From Ruminococcus_C sp963590855 (GTDB taxonomy: Bacteria; Bacillota; Clostridia; Oscillospirales; Ruminococcaceae), in the NCBI GenBank assembly GCA_963590855.1, contig CAVAQT010000002.1:69985-133984 (forward strand): 64,000 bases of DNA, read 5' to 3'. Below are positions 51,271-59,928 of this stretch, in pieces. The position numbers and the translations under genes were made by a program. Below the pieces are notes generated by a model that did not search any database, was not told where the DNA came from, and saw only the letters and a program-made list of their open reading frames with translations. Numbering within the stretch: position 1 is the stretch's first letter; each line of letters opens with the position of its first letter.

Positions 51271-52473
51271 TCAGAAATGCAGATAATGTCCCATCTTGAA
51301 CTGCTTGGTTTTGAGATACCGCAGATTTTCCGGCTTTTCCGGAATGTCGATGGGGACACGCTCGGCAACGGTCAGCCCGTATTCGCCCAGTTCTGCAATC
51401 TTTTCCGGATTGTTGGTCATGAGCCGCAGAGAGGTTATGCCCAGGTGTTTCAGGATCTGTGCACCCACGCTGTAATCCCGGAGATCCGGCGCAAAGCCCA
51501 GTTTGATGTTTGCCTCTACGGTGTCCAGACCGTCCTCCTGTAGCTTATATGCCCGGATTTTGTTCAGCAGGCCAATGCCTCTGCCCTCCTGGCGCAGATA
51601 AACCAGAACGCCTCTGCCTTCTGCATTTATCATGTCCAGCGCACGGCTAAGCTGTTCGCCGCAGTCGCACCGGCAGGAACCGAACACATCACCGGTCAGG
51701 CACTCAGAGTGTACCCGGCAAAGTACCGGCTCGCCGTCTGCCACATCGCCCATGACCAGAGCAACATGCTCGTCACCGTTGATGGTGTTGCGGAAGCCAA
51801 ACATCTGGAAATGGCCGTGAACGGTGGGCAGCTCTGCCCGCGCCACTTCCTCTACGAAGTTGTCGTGGTTCCGGCGGTAGTGCTGGAGTTCCCGGATGGT
51901 GATAAAGGACAGCTCGTGCTGCTTTGCAAAATCTGCCAGCTTTTCGCCGCGCATCATGGTGCCGTCATCGTCCATGATCTCACAGCAGAGTCCCACCTGG
52001 GTCAGTCCTGCCAGACGCAGCAGGTCAACGGTTGCTTCGGTGTGGCCGTTCCGTTCCAGAACGCCGCCGGGCTTGGCTTCCAGCGGGAACATATGTCCCG
52101 GACGGCGGAAGTCGCCGGGGTGTGCTGCCGGATCGGCTGCCATGCGAGCCGTCAGACCACGCTCCACCGCAGAAATACCAGTGGTGGTGTCGATGTGGTC
52201 GATGGAAACCGTAAACGCCGTCTCGTGGTTGTCTGTGTTGTGAGAAACCATCTGCGTCAGTCCCAGCCGGACGATATTGTCATGGCTCATGGGCATGCAG
52301 ATTAGCCCCTTTGCCGCGCTTGCCATAAGGTTGACGTTTTCCGTGGTGGCGAACTGTCCGGCACAGATGAGGTCGCCCTCATTCTCCCGATCCGGATCGT
52401 CTGTCACCAGAATGCACTTGCCGTTCCGCAAGTCCTGCAAAGCTTCTTCAATGGTGTTATATGTAATTGCCAT
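51271..52473 (-). CDS. ribBA: Bifunctional DHBP synthase / GTP cyclohydrolase II
   Basis: 400 aa. Residues 1-200 are the DHBP synthase (DDPDRENEGDLICAGQFAT, GHTEATVDLLRLAG). Residues 205-400 are GTP cyclohydrolase II with the zinc cysteines C-X10-CRCDC in SECLTGDVFGSCRCDCGEQL and the RQEGRGIGL loop. It supplies both starting branches of riboflavin synthesis. AAGGAGGTC precedes ATG. Confidence 0.97.
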   Translation of the reverse strand: MAITYNTIEEALQDLRNGKCILVTDDPDRENEGDLICAGQFATTENVNLMASAAKGLICMPMSHDNIVRLGLTQMVSHNTDNHETAFTVSIDHIDTTTGISAVERGLTARMAADPAAHPGDFRRPGHMFPLEAKPGGVLERNGHTEATVDLLRLAGLTQVGLCCEIMDDDGTMMRGEKLADFAKQHELSFITIRELQHYRRNHDNFVEEVARAELPTVHGHFQMFGFRNTINGDEHVALVMGDVADGEPVLCRVHSECLTGDVFGSCRCDCGEQLSRALDMINAEGRGVLVYLRQEGRGIGLLNKIRAYKLQEDGLDTVEANIKLGFAPDLRDYSVGAQILKHLGITSLRLMTNNPEKIAELGEYGLTVAERVPIDIPEKPENLRYLKTKQFKMGHYLHF

Positions 52474-52486
52474 AGAAATGACCTCC

Positions 52487-52969
52487 TTATTTGGATAGTT
52501 CGTCCCGTACCTGCATCAGTGTATAACCCAACAGATTTTGTCCACGCCATTTTTCCGGAGAAAAACGGTCGCTGTCTGTCATGGACAGTCCGATGCCCCA
52601 GATCCTGTCATGTACCGAACATTCTGCCAGCAGATGCGGTGCAGTTGCCAGCAGTTCTTGCAGAAGCGGCTGGTTTTGCCGGAATTTTTCCAGCAGCCCC
52701 TCATAGACGATCTGCTGCCGGACTGCACTCCACTGGGAGTCCACATAGTTCCGGACGCTTCGCCCCAGAGCCTTGACAATGCCGGGGGAGTTGTTTTGCA
52801 GAATCTGCTGTGCAATTTCGGTATCCTGAAACTGCAGGGCTTTCTGGTACATCATGTACTGTTCCATGTGGGCAAAGGAAATGCCGTCTTTCTCGAACGG
52901 CGAGGGGTACCAGTTGCTCAAATAGCCGTTTTCTTTTTCTGGATTGTGAAAACAAATGATATGCCGCAT
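52487..52969 (-). CDS. NADAR (YbiA/RibX-type) riboflavin-intermediate N-glycosidase
   Basis: 160 aa. The NADAR/COG3236 domain fills the protein: ENGYLSNWYPSPFEKDGISF at the N-terminus, then EQYMMYQKALQFQD and a C-terminal IWGIGLSMTD segment. Known members split the N-glycosidic bond of the first two reactive riboflavin intermediates, removing them before they do damage. Position between ribE and ribBA (14 and 13 nt gaps) strongly supports that role here. Some NADAR proteins instead act on ADP-ribose, which the operon context makes less likely. Confidence 0.9.
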   Translation of the reverse strand: MRHIICFHNPEKENGYLSNWYPSPFEKDGISFAHMEQYMMYQKALQFQDTEIAQQILQNNSPGIVKALGRSVRNYVDSQWSAVRQQIVYEGLLEKFRQNQPLLQELLATAPHLLAECSVHDRIWGIGLSMTDSDRFSPEKWRGQNLLGYTLMQVRDELSK

Positions 52970-52983
52970 ATGTGTTGCCTCCT

Positions 52984-53619
52984 TTAAAAGAATCCGTTCT
53001 GCTGCAACAGTTCCAGAGTGACACCGCTGCTTTTCGGCTGCATCAGCTTTTCCACATACTTCCCGATGATGTCCGTTTCCAGATTGACCATTTCGCCGGG
53101 ATGATGTTTCAGAAGCGTGGTTTCCGCACCGGTGTGGGGAATCAGGCTCACGGTGAAGTCCGTGTGGGAAACTTTCGCTACCGTCAGGCTGATGCCGTCA
53201 ATGGCGATAGAGCCCTTTTCCACCACATACCGGAGCAGTTCCGGTGCGGCGCTGATGGTCACCAATACGGCGTTGCCTTCCGGCTGCATGGAGCGGATCT
53301 TTCCTGTGCCGTCAATGTGTCCGGCAACCATGTGTCCGCCGAATCTGCCGTTTGCCGCCATGGCGCGTTCCAGATTGACCTTTGCGCCGGGTTTCAGCAG
53401 CCCCAGGTTGCTTCGCCGCAGGGTCTCTGGCATGACATCCGCCGTGAAGTGATCTTCGCCCATGCGGATGACGGTCAGGCAGACACCGTTCACAGCAATG
53501 CTGTCACCGATGGCAGTGCCTTCCAGTACCTTGGATGCCGTCAGTTCCAGTTCGCATCGGTTCGGCGCTTGGTTCAGCCGCCGCACCGTGCCCATTTCTT
53601 CTACGATTCCGGTAAACAT
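52984..53619 (-). CDS. ribE: Riboflavin synthase, alpha chain
   Basis: 211 aa; dismutates two lumazine molecules to riboflavin. Two tandem lumazine-binding domains: MFTGIVEEMGTVRRL... (residues 1-95) and GHIDGTGKIRSM... (from about 98). The TGIVEEMG N-terminus is diagnostic. Start 53619 overlaps the ribD stop (TGATG) and has AAGGAG 8 nt upstream; 53625 is too close to that box. Confidence 0.96.
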   Translation of the reverse strand: MFTGIVEEMGTVRRLNQAPNRCELELTASKVLEGTAIGDSIAVNGVCLTVIRMGEDHFTADVMPETLRRSNLGLLKPGAKVNLERAMAANGRFGGHMVAGHIDGTGKIRSMQPEGNAVLVTISAAPELLRYVVEKGSIAIDGISLTVAKVSHTDFTVSLIPHTGAETTLLKHHPGEMVNLETDIIGKYVEKLMQPKSSGVTLELLQQNGFF

Positions 53620-54713
53620 CAGCATGACTCCTTTCGGGTGTATTCCAGCAGCAGATCCTGCCCCAGTCGTGTCACTGTGGGTGCAGACAGGAGCACTGCT
53701 TCGTCCGGCGTGGTGATGCCCATGCCGCCGATGGGAGACAGGCCGTCACCGCCGAACAGCTTCGGTGCGGTGTAGACCTGTACCAGATCGCAGCAGCCTG
53801 CCTGCAATGCCGCAGCATGGATGGATGCGCCGCCTTCGATGAGGACGCTGTCCAGACCGCGCTGTCCCAGCTGTGCCAGGCAATCCGCAATGGCAACATG
53901 CGCACCTTGGCATGCCGCTTCCAATACGGTTACGCCCTTTTGCTCCAGTGCCGCTTTCTTGGCACTGTCCTGGCGGCTGCAAAAGACAATGACCGGAACT
54001 TCGCCGGCAGTCTGAACCAACTTGCTTTCCATGGGAATGCGCAGGTGCGTATCCAGTACCACGCGTACCGGCTGTGATGGATTTTCACAGCGGCAGGTGA
54101 GCATGGGGTCGTCTGCCAGAACTGTGCCGATGCCCACGCAGATGGCAGCGACACGCTTTCTCGTCTGCTGGACGTGAGCACGGGCAGCCTCTCCCGTCAC
54201 CCATTTGGATGCACCGCCGGCGCAGGCGATCTTGCCGTCTGCGGTCATGGCATATTTCAAAATGGTGTAGGGCATCTTTGTGGTGATGTACCGGAAAAAG
54301 ATGGGGTTCAGCTGGTCGCACTGTTCCCGGAGAAAGTCTGGGAACACTTCGATGCCATGTGCCCGGAGAAATGCAGCGCCCTTTCCGGAAACCAGAGGAT
54401 TCGGGTCACGGGAACCGATATAGACCCGGCGAATGCCGCTTTCCACCAGCGCTTCGGTGCAGGGCGGCTGCTTGCCATGGTGACAGCAGGGTTCCAGGGT
54501 GACGTAGATGTCCGCTCCGGACGGGTCTTCAGTGCAGTGCTTCAGGGCGTTTCGTTCTGCATGCAGGTCACCGTATCGGGCGTGCCAGCCCTCACCGATG
54601 ATGCGGTGATCTTTGACAATCACGGCACCCACCAGAGGATTGGGATTGGTGAAGCCCGTACCGCGCCGCGCCAGCTGAATGGCACGTTCCATATAAAAGG
54701 AATGTTCTGTCAT
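53619..54713 (-). CDS. ribD: Bifunctional riboflavin deaminase/reductase
   Basis: 364 aa. N-terminal deaminase at residues 1-145 with zinc ligands HAE (DLHAERNAL) and PCCHHGKQPPC. C-terminal reductase from about 150 (YAMTADGKIACAGGASKWVT, VLIEGGASIHAAAL). First gene of the operon; GGAGGTG lies before ATG 54713, and the in-frame ATG at 54824 falls inside the riboswitch. Regulated by the FMN riboswitch. Confidence 0.97.
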   Translation of the reverse strand: MTEHSFYMERAIQLARRGTGFTNPNPLVGAVIVKDHRIIGEGWHARYGDLHAERNALKHCTEDPSGADIYVTLEPCCHHGKQPPCTEALVESGIRRVYIGSRDPNPLVSGKGAAFLRAHGIEVFPDFLREQCDQLNPIFFRYITTKMPYTILKYAMTADGKIACAGGASKWVTGEAARAHVQQTRKRVAAICVGIGTVLADDPMLTCRCENPSQPVRVVLDTHLRIPMESKLVQTAGEVPVIVFCSRQDSAKKAALEQKGVTVLEAACQGAHVAIADCLAQLGQRGLDSVLIEGGASIHAAALQAGCCDLVQVYTAPKLFGGDGLSPIGGMGITTPDEAVLLSAPTVTRLGQDLLLEYTRKESC

Positions 54714-54727
54714 GGAAACACCTCCGA

Positions 54728-54765
54728 AAATAAAAATGGCCCCGTCATGCAAAAGCACAACAGGG
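54728..54765 (-). terminator. Riboswitch-controlled terminator before ribD
   Basis: Minus strand GCCCTGT / ACGGGGC stem followed by CATTTTTATTTT, placed between the FMN aptamer and ribD. This indicates control by premature termination. Confidence 0.75.
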
Positions 54766-54836
54766 CAGTTCCGACAGCTGCACGTCCGGCAGCTGAAATT
54801 TTTTGTATGGGGGAAACACGTCATATCATTACGCGG

Positions 54837-54965
54837 CTTCTCTCATCCGGACTATACCGTCGGTTTCGGAATCACACCGAATCAGCCAGTTTTGAAAACT
54901 GGTTCGCAGACTGCGGCATAAGCGCCGTTCACTGCCGGTTCTGAATTTCACAGTACCCTGAAGCT
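54837..54965 (-). ncRNA. FMN riboswitch (RFN element)
   Basis: Minus-strand RNA with the conserved RFN parts in order: CTTCAGGGT, GTGAAATTCAGAACCGGCAG, a P-stem GAACCAGTTTTCAAAACTGG, GGTGTGATTCCGAAACCGAC, and GGTATAGTCCGGATGAGAGA. It senses FMN and controls the ribDE-NADAR-BA-H operon. Confidence 0.95.
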
Positions 54966-54971
54966 GTTTCT

Positions 54972-55000
54972 AGTATAGCACTGTTTTCAGCAGTTGTCAA
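54972..55000 (-). promoter_or_regulatory. Promoter of the rib operon
   Basis: Minus strand TTGACA (54995-55000), 17 nt, TATACT (54972-54977), directly before the riboswitch. Confidence 0.8.
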
Positions 55001-55057
55001 GTAACTTTTTTATGGCAGGAACATTCATAAGAATTTCACCAAAAACGCCTTTTCCTG

Positions 55058-55066
55058 TGTTATAAT
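55058..55066 (+). promoter_or_regulatory. Extended -10 promoter of the XRE gene
   Basis: TGTTATAAT (TGN extended -10), without a convincing -35, 46 nt before the start codon. Confidence 0.45.
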
Positions 55067-55111
55067 AACTATGATTATCAAGAAGATCATCTGGGAAAGG
55101 GGTTCGATAGA

Positions 55112-55798
55112 ATGACAGATGAGAACATGAAAAAGACCATCGCCGGGAACATTTCCCGGTACCGCAAGCAACTGGGTATGACACAACTTGATCTTTCTGA
55201 AAAGATCAATTATTCTGATAAAAGCATTTCCAAATGGGAGCGCGGCGACGGCGTTCCTGATGTTCTGACACTGGTGCAGCTGTCTGAAATTTTCGGGGTT
55301 TCTGTGGACGATCTGATTTTTCCGCCCCAGGAGCAGCCAAAAGCTCCGGTAGAGTCAGAAGCATCCAAAAAGCACGCAAAATTGGGAGATTCTACGGACG
55401 GTAGATTCCGCTGGAGACACTTTTTCATCACTCTACTCTCTATAGCAGGGGTCTGGCTGGTGGCAATTTTGATAATTTGCCTGTTTCAATACCTGGCACC
55501 TGGCGTGGCGGATCTGTGGGACAGCAGAGTGCTCTGCTATGCGGTGACCGGCTCCTTTGTGGTATTCCTGATCTTTGCCAGTCTCTGGTGGCCGCGGGCG
55601 TGGATCTTCATTGCCATTACCGGGATCATCTGGGGCGCGGCGCTCTCTGTCTTTGTGACATTTTTCGGCGTTTCCGGCGGCTCAGTGATCTTTGCCCTGG
55701 CGGGTGTGTTGGAACTGCCTGTGGTGCTGTGCTATTTCTGGCGCTGCTCCGCAAGGCATCAGTGGCTTATCCCATATCCGTTTCCGCGGAAAAAGTAA
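55112..55798 (+). CDS. XRE-type HTH protein with C-terminal membrane helices
   Basis: 228 aa. The HTH at residues 6-70 (ISRYRKQLGMTQLDLSEKIN, SDKSISKWERGDGVPD) is of the Cro/CI type. After a charged linker four hydrophobic helices follow (about residues 105-215), the layout of membrane-tethered HTH regulators common in gut Clostridia. It may sense a membrane signal and repress nearby genes; target unknown. A very long hairpin follows. Confidence 0.85.
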   Translation: MTDENMKKTIAGNISRYRKQLGMTQLDLSEKINYSDKSISKWERGDGVPDVLTLVQLSEIFGVSVDDLIFPPQEQPKAPVESEASKKHAKLGDSTDGRFRWRHFFITLLSIAGVWLVAILIICLFQYLAPGVADLWDSRVLCYAVTGSFVVFLIFASLWWPRAWIFIAITGIIWGAALSVFVTFFGVSGGSVIFALAGVLELPVVLCYFWRCSARHQWLIPYPFPRKK

Positions 55799-55818
55799 CA
55801 GCAAAAAATAAGCACTTC

Positions 55819-55900
55819 GGCATAGGACTGCAATTGTGAAAACGATTTCGGACACATTATGATGAAATCGTTTTCATACTGCGATCCTATGCCTTTTTTT
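55819..55900 (+). terminator. Unusually long terminator-like hairpin
   Basis: Arms 55819-55849 and 55864-55893 pair almost throughout (GGCATAGGA/TCCTATGCC at the base, GAAAACGATTTC/GAAATCGTTTTC at the top) around a 14-nt loop, followed by seven T. Far longer than the other terminators in the window. Confidence 0.8.
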
Positions 55901-56035
55901 GTTATAGAGTCAAAAACTCTCCGACGGGTAGAGTGCTTTTGCACAGAAGTAGGTGGATTCTATCCGAAAAAAGGGATATACTAAATGGTGCAAGAAACAA
56001 GGCAAACGCGCCAAGGAAAGCGAGGAAATCCCTAC

Positions 56036-57019
56036 ATGAACATCACACAGAACATCGGCATCCGTATTTGCGGCACAGGCAGCAGCGTTCCGGCGAAAAC
56101 CGTGACCAACGACGACATGGCAACCATCGTAGAGACCAACGACGAATGGATCCGTACCAGAACCGGTATTTCAGAGCGACATTTTGCTGACCAGGAGACA
56201 AACCTGTCCCTCGGCGCAGCAGCTGCCGAAAAGGCACTGGAAATGGCAGGCGTCTCCAAGGAGGAGATCGGCGTTGTGATCTGCGCCACCATTACGCCGG
56301 ACAACATCGTACCGTCTCAGGCGTGCCTGCTGCAAAAAGAACTGGGTCTGCCGGAGCAGATCCTGGCATTTGACATGTGCGCTGCATGCACTGGTTTTCT
56401 GTATGCCATGCATACAGCACGGTCGCTGCTCTGCACCATGCCGGAAAAGAAATATGCCCTGGTGGTGGCAAGCGAAGTGCTGAGCCGCGTCACCAACTTT
56501 GCTGACCGGAATACCTGTGTGTTGTTTGGAGACGGCGCAGGTGCGGCTGTCATTACTCTGGATGAGAACAGCCGCTATGCGTTTGACTGCGGCGCACAGG
56601 GTGATACCGAGGTGTTGTATTGTCCCAAGAGCTATTGCGATACCAATCCTTTTGCGGAACAGCATCCGGAAGCACCGCAGCAGTTTGTCCATATGGAAGG
56701 CAGAGCCGTGTACAGCTTTGCCGTGCATGCACTATCCGGCAGCATCCAGCGCGTGGCAGAGCAGGTGGGCGGCTATCCGCAGCATTATGTTTGCCATCAG
56801 GCGAATGCCCGGATTCTCCAGGCGGCAGCGAAGCAGCTGGGAGAACCCATGGAGAAGTTTTTCCTGGATATCGCCAAGTACGGCAATACATCTGCGGCAT
56901 CCATTGCCATTGCGCTGGATGACTGTATCCGCAGCGGCGCGGTAAAGCGCGGAGAGAGCGTGATGCTCTCCGGCTTTGGCGGCGGTCTCAGCTACGGCAC
57001 AGCATATTTCACATTCTGA
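56036..57019 (+). CDS. FabH-like 3-oxoacyl-ACP synthase III
   Basis: 327 aa. Thiolase-fold condensing enzyme starting chain elongation from an acyl-CoA. Catalytic Cys118 in FDMCAACTGF, His in VCHQANARIL (about residue 250) and Asn in YGNTSAASIAIAL (about residue 282); GGGLSYGTAYF closes the chain. The triad is complete. No other fab genes or ACP are near; instead an acyl-CoA ligase follows after 14 nt. This suggests an accessory FabH using an activated exogenous or special acid. Start 56036 matches the family; ATG 55985 is in frame. Confidence 0.9.
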   Translation: MNITQNIGIRICGTGSSVPAKTVTNDDMATIVETNDEWIRTRTGISERHFADQETNLSLGAAAAEKALEMAGVSKEEIGVVICATITPDNIVPSQACLLQKELGLPEQILAFDMCAACTGFLYAMHTARSLLCTMPEKKYALVVASEVLSRVTNFADRNTCVLFGDGAGAAVITLDENSRYAFDCGAQGDTEVLYCPKSYCDTNPFAEQHPEAPQQFVHMEGRAVYSFAVHALSGSIQRVAEQVGGYPQHYVCHQANARILQAAAKQLGEPMEKFFLDIAKYGNTSAASIAIALDDCIRSGAVKRGESVMLSGFGGGLSYGTAYFTF

Positions 57020-57033
57020 GGAGGAAGCACACC

Positions 57034-58881
57034 ATGTACCGCAAGGACACCAAAGAAAAAACGGCATACGGCAGCCATCGTATCCGCCGACCGGACAGCC
57101 TGAAGCAGCATGAGATGGCGGCGCTTTGGGAAATGGAACAAATGGTTCTGGCAGCGGAAAACGACGATACCACTGCGGCACTGGAAAAGGCAGTGGCGCA
57201 TCTGGAGAGCTTTTTGCAGCAGGTGAAGCAAAACCGCCTGCTGGACGAAAAGCAGCGCGCTATGGAAAAATTCCGCAGTGCCTTTGAAAAGGGATACACC
57301 TGGCGCAGCGGCTTTCTGCGGAATGCAGAACGGTTTTCCAATCGAAAAGCGTTGGTTGATCCGGAACAGGACAGGGAATGGACTTACGCGGAACTGAATG
57401 CGGAAGCAAACCGTTTCTCTCATGCGCTTCTTCGCGCCGGTCTCCGGAAGGGCGATGTGGTCATGGTACAGCTGCACAACTGTCCGGAGTTTGTGTTCGC
57501 CTATCTGGCATGCCACAAGACGGGGCTGGTATTCTGTCCAGTGAACTTTCGGCTCTCTGCCAAAGAGATCGCCGACTGTATGGACAACAGCAGTCCAAAG
57601 GTGTTTTTGTCCGAGCCGGAGGTGCAGGCAGAGGTGGATCTGGCGTTGACCAGAACCGCGCATACACCGCGCATCCTGCTGACTACCGACCCGGCGGCAG
57701 CGCATGCCTATGCCGCGTTTACGGCCGACTGCCCGGCAGAAGAGCCAGAACTGCCCTGGGAGCTTTCGGCGTATGACGAGACCCTGCGGCTGTTTACTTC
57801 CGGCACGACCGGCAGACAGAAGAGCGTCTGCCTCACCAGCATCAACGAGGTGCTGTCGGCACATGATGTGATGATTCATTTCCCGTTTTCTTTCAGCGAC
57901 GTTTCCATGAATACCACCCCGTGGTTTCACCGGGGCGGATTGCATTCCGGCGGCATTACACCGACGCTGTACGCCGGCGGTACAGTGGTCATTCAGCGAA
58001 AGTTCCAGGCGGAGAAGGCACTGGATGCTGTGGAACGATATGGCTTGACGTTCCTGATCGGTGTTCCCAATGTGCTGGAGCTTTTGGCAGAAGAACAGCA
58101 GAAGCATCCCAGAAACCTCAGCAGTCTGCGCGGTATCGTCACCATGGGAAGCCCTCTGGAACGGGCAGACTGCATCCGGTATCAGAAGATCCTGACACAG
58201 CGCATTTTCAACGGCTATGGCACAACAGAGACATTCTGGAACACGTTCCTGCGGCTGGATGATCTGCCGGAGATGGCAGGCAGCGCCGGACGTTCCTGCG
58301 TGGATGATGATGTTCGGGTGGTTCGGGTCTATGACGACCACACGGCTTCACCGGACGACCTGGCGGCACAGGACGGCAGCGAGGTGGGCGAGGTCATCAT
58401 TCGCTCAGACGCGAAATCGGCGGCGTTTTATTTCGGCAATCCGGCGGAGACAAAACGGCGGTTTCACGATGGCTTTTTCTATACCAACGATCTGGGAACG
58501 TGGGATGAAAACCATTTTCTCCGCATTGTAGGCAGAAAAGATGACATGATTATCTCCGGCGGTGAAAATATTTACCCGGTGGAGGTAGAAGAGGTGCTGA
58601 ATCTGCATCCCGGCGTGGCGGACTGTATCGTCACGGCTGCTCCGGATGTGAAGCGCGGCGAGATCGTGACGGCATATATCGTTCCGGCAGACAAGGCACT
58701 GACGGCGCAGGAACTGGAACGCTACTGTAAGGAAAGTCCGTTGCTTGCCAACTATAAGCGGCCGCATTATTACCGCTTTGTCACAGAGCTGCCCCGGAAT
58801 GTCACCGGGAAGAAGATGCACTGTGTAATGAAACAGCTGGCAGAATTGGATTGCCGCGAGGGCAGACTGACACGCGTGTGA
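57034..58881 (+). CDS. Acyl-CoA ligase / AMP-binding enzyme with N-terminal extension
   Basis: 615 aa. ANL superfamily: activates a carboxylic acid as acyl-AMP and transfers it to CoA or ACP. Motifs: P-loop LFTSGTTGRQKSV (about residue 253), FNGYGTTETFWN (about 390), IISGGENIYPVEVEEVL with the hinge, and the catalytic lysine in NVTGKKMH near the C-terminus. The first 90 residues form a helical, probably coiled-coil extension (MAALWEMEQMVLAAENDDTT) not usual in these enzymes. Operon partner of the FabH-like gene. Confidence 0.9.
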   Translation: MYRKDTKEKTAYGSHRIRRPDSLKQHEMAALWEMEQMVLAAENDDTTAALEKAVAHLESFLQQVKQNRLLDEKQRAMEKFRSAFEKGYTWRSGFLRNAERFSNRKALVDPEQDREWTYAELNAEANRFSHALLRAGLRKGDVVMVQLHNCPEFVFAYLACHKTGLVFCPVNFRLSAKEIADCMDNSSPKVFLSEPEVQAEVDLALTRTAHTPRILLTTDPAAAHAYAAFTADCPAEEPELPWELSAYDETLRLFTSGTTGRQKSVCLTSINEVLSAHDVMIHFPFSFSDVSMNTTPWFHRGGLHSGGITPTLYAGGTVVIQRKFQAEKALDAVERYGLTFLIGVPNVLELLAEEQQKHPRNLSSLRGIVTMGSPLERADCIRYQKILTQRIFNGYGTTETFWNTFLRLDDLPEMAGSAGRSCVDDDVRVVRVYDDHTASPDDLAAQDGSEVGEVIIRSDAKSAAFYFGNPAETKRRFHDGFFYTNDLGTWDENHFLRIVGRKDDMIISGGENIYPVEVEEVLNLHPGVADCIVTAAPDVKRGEIVTAYIVPADKALTAQELERYCKESPLLANYKRPHYYRFVTELPRNVTGKKMHCVMKQLAELDCREGRLTRV

Positions 58882-58903
58882 ATAATTGTCACAGAAGAAA
58901 ATA

Positions 58904-58936
58904 TACCGCATTCTGCAAGAGAGTGCGGTTTTTCAT
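58904..58936 (+). terminator. Terminator after the acyl ligase
   Basis: Stem ACCGCA / TGCGGT with a 13-nt loop, then TTTTCATTT. Confidence 0.65.
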
Positions 58937-58962
58937 TTCTATATAAAATCCAGGATTTTCTG

Positions 58963-58991
58963 TTGCATCTTTTCGTGAAATATGTTATAAT
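58963..58991 (+). promoter_or_regulatory. Promoter for the ParA-like gene
   Basis: TTGCAT (58963-58968), 17 nt, TATAAT (58986-58991). Confidence 0.6.
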
Positions 58992-59036
58992 AAAAGATAA
59001 ACAGATTCGCAGGATACCTTGCGGGGAGGAGCATTT

Positions 59037-59693
59037 ATGAAGAAAATCACCATCATTACCGGACATTACGGTTCGGGAAAAACCAATCTGGCGGTAAACC
59101 TTGCCCTACAGCTGGCAGATGCCGGAGAAAAGGTGACTATTGTCGATTTTGACATTGTCAACCCCTATTTCCGCACCGCGGATTTTGCGAAACTGTTTGA
59201 AGAACGCGGCGTGACGCTGGCGGCATCTATGTACGCCAACACCAGTCTGGATATTCCGGCGATCTCCTTCGATATGGAGCGCATGGCGTATGAGCCGGGA
59301 TATCTGATCGTAGATGTGGGCGGTGATGATGCCGGTGCCATCGGTCTGGGGCGGTATGCAGAGGGATTTTCTGCCTATGTTCCCGATCAGCTGGACATGT
59401 GGTATGTGGTGAACCGCTATCGCTATCTCACGGAAGAACCCCGGGAAACCCTGGAACTCATGTACGAGATCGAGGCGGTCTCCCGGATGCGTCACACTGG
59501 GATCGTGAACAACTCCAATCTGGGGAAGGAGACTACGGCGGAGACGATCCTTCAGGCAGTGCCCTATGCGGAAGAGATCGCAAAGCAGGCAGAACTGCCG
59601 CTGGTCAGCACGACCTATCGGCGGGATCTGGAAGTCGCTGTTGCAAACGGGCTGCCGGTGGATGTGTTTGTCAAGCCGGTGTGGGAGGAATGA
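59037..59693 (+). CDS. ParA/MinD-like P-loop NTPase
   Basis: 218 aa. Deviant-type P-loop region GHYGSGKTNLAVNLALQLAD (residues 8-27), switch motif DFDIVNPYFRTADF (about 40-53) and YLIVDVGGDDAGA. This family (CobQ/CobB/MinD/ParA-like) is found next to ferredoxin-dependent oxoacid oxidoreductases in Clostridia; the oxidoreductase operon follows after a repeat-bearing gap. Its role in cluster assembly or regulation is inference. Start 59037 has GGGGAGGAG upstream. Confidence 0.8.
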   Translation: MKKITIITGHYGSGKTNLAVNLALQLADAGEKVTIVDFDIVNPYFRTADFAKLFEERGVTLAASMYANTSLDIPAISFDMERMAYEPGYLIVDVGGDDAGAIGLGRYAEGFSAYVPDQLDMWYVVNRYRYLTEEPRETLELMYEIEAVSRMRHTGIVNNSNLGKETTAETILQAVPYAEEIAKQAELPLVSTTYRRDLEVAVANGLPVDVFVKPVWEE

Positions 59694-59775
59694 ACTGAGG
59701 TTGTCGGGCGAATGAAGAGTGCAATCCTCTCTGTTAGCCTACATTGATATCCCGTCAAAAAGCGCTTATTTCACC

Positions 59776-59844
59776 GTAGGGGCGAACATTGTTCGCCCGG
59801 GATATTCGGAAACGTATCAACAGGCGAACAGTGTTCGCCCCTAC
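59776..59844. repeat. GTAGGGGCGAAC palindromic intergenic element
   Basis: Complete copy from GTAGGGGCGAACATTG to GTGTTCGCCCCTAC. Its middle part (GGGATATTCGGAAACGTA) matches the half-element at 17995-18045. Confidence 0.8.
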
Positions 59845-59928
59845 AATACCGTTTTATACAATCTTGATTTACAACGCTTTATCTTATAAGTGTTTTGTAG
59901 AAAACTCACGCGGAAAGGAGTGAGGAAT

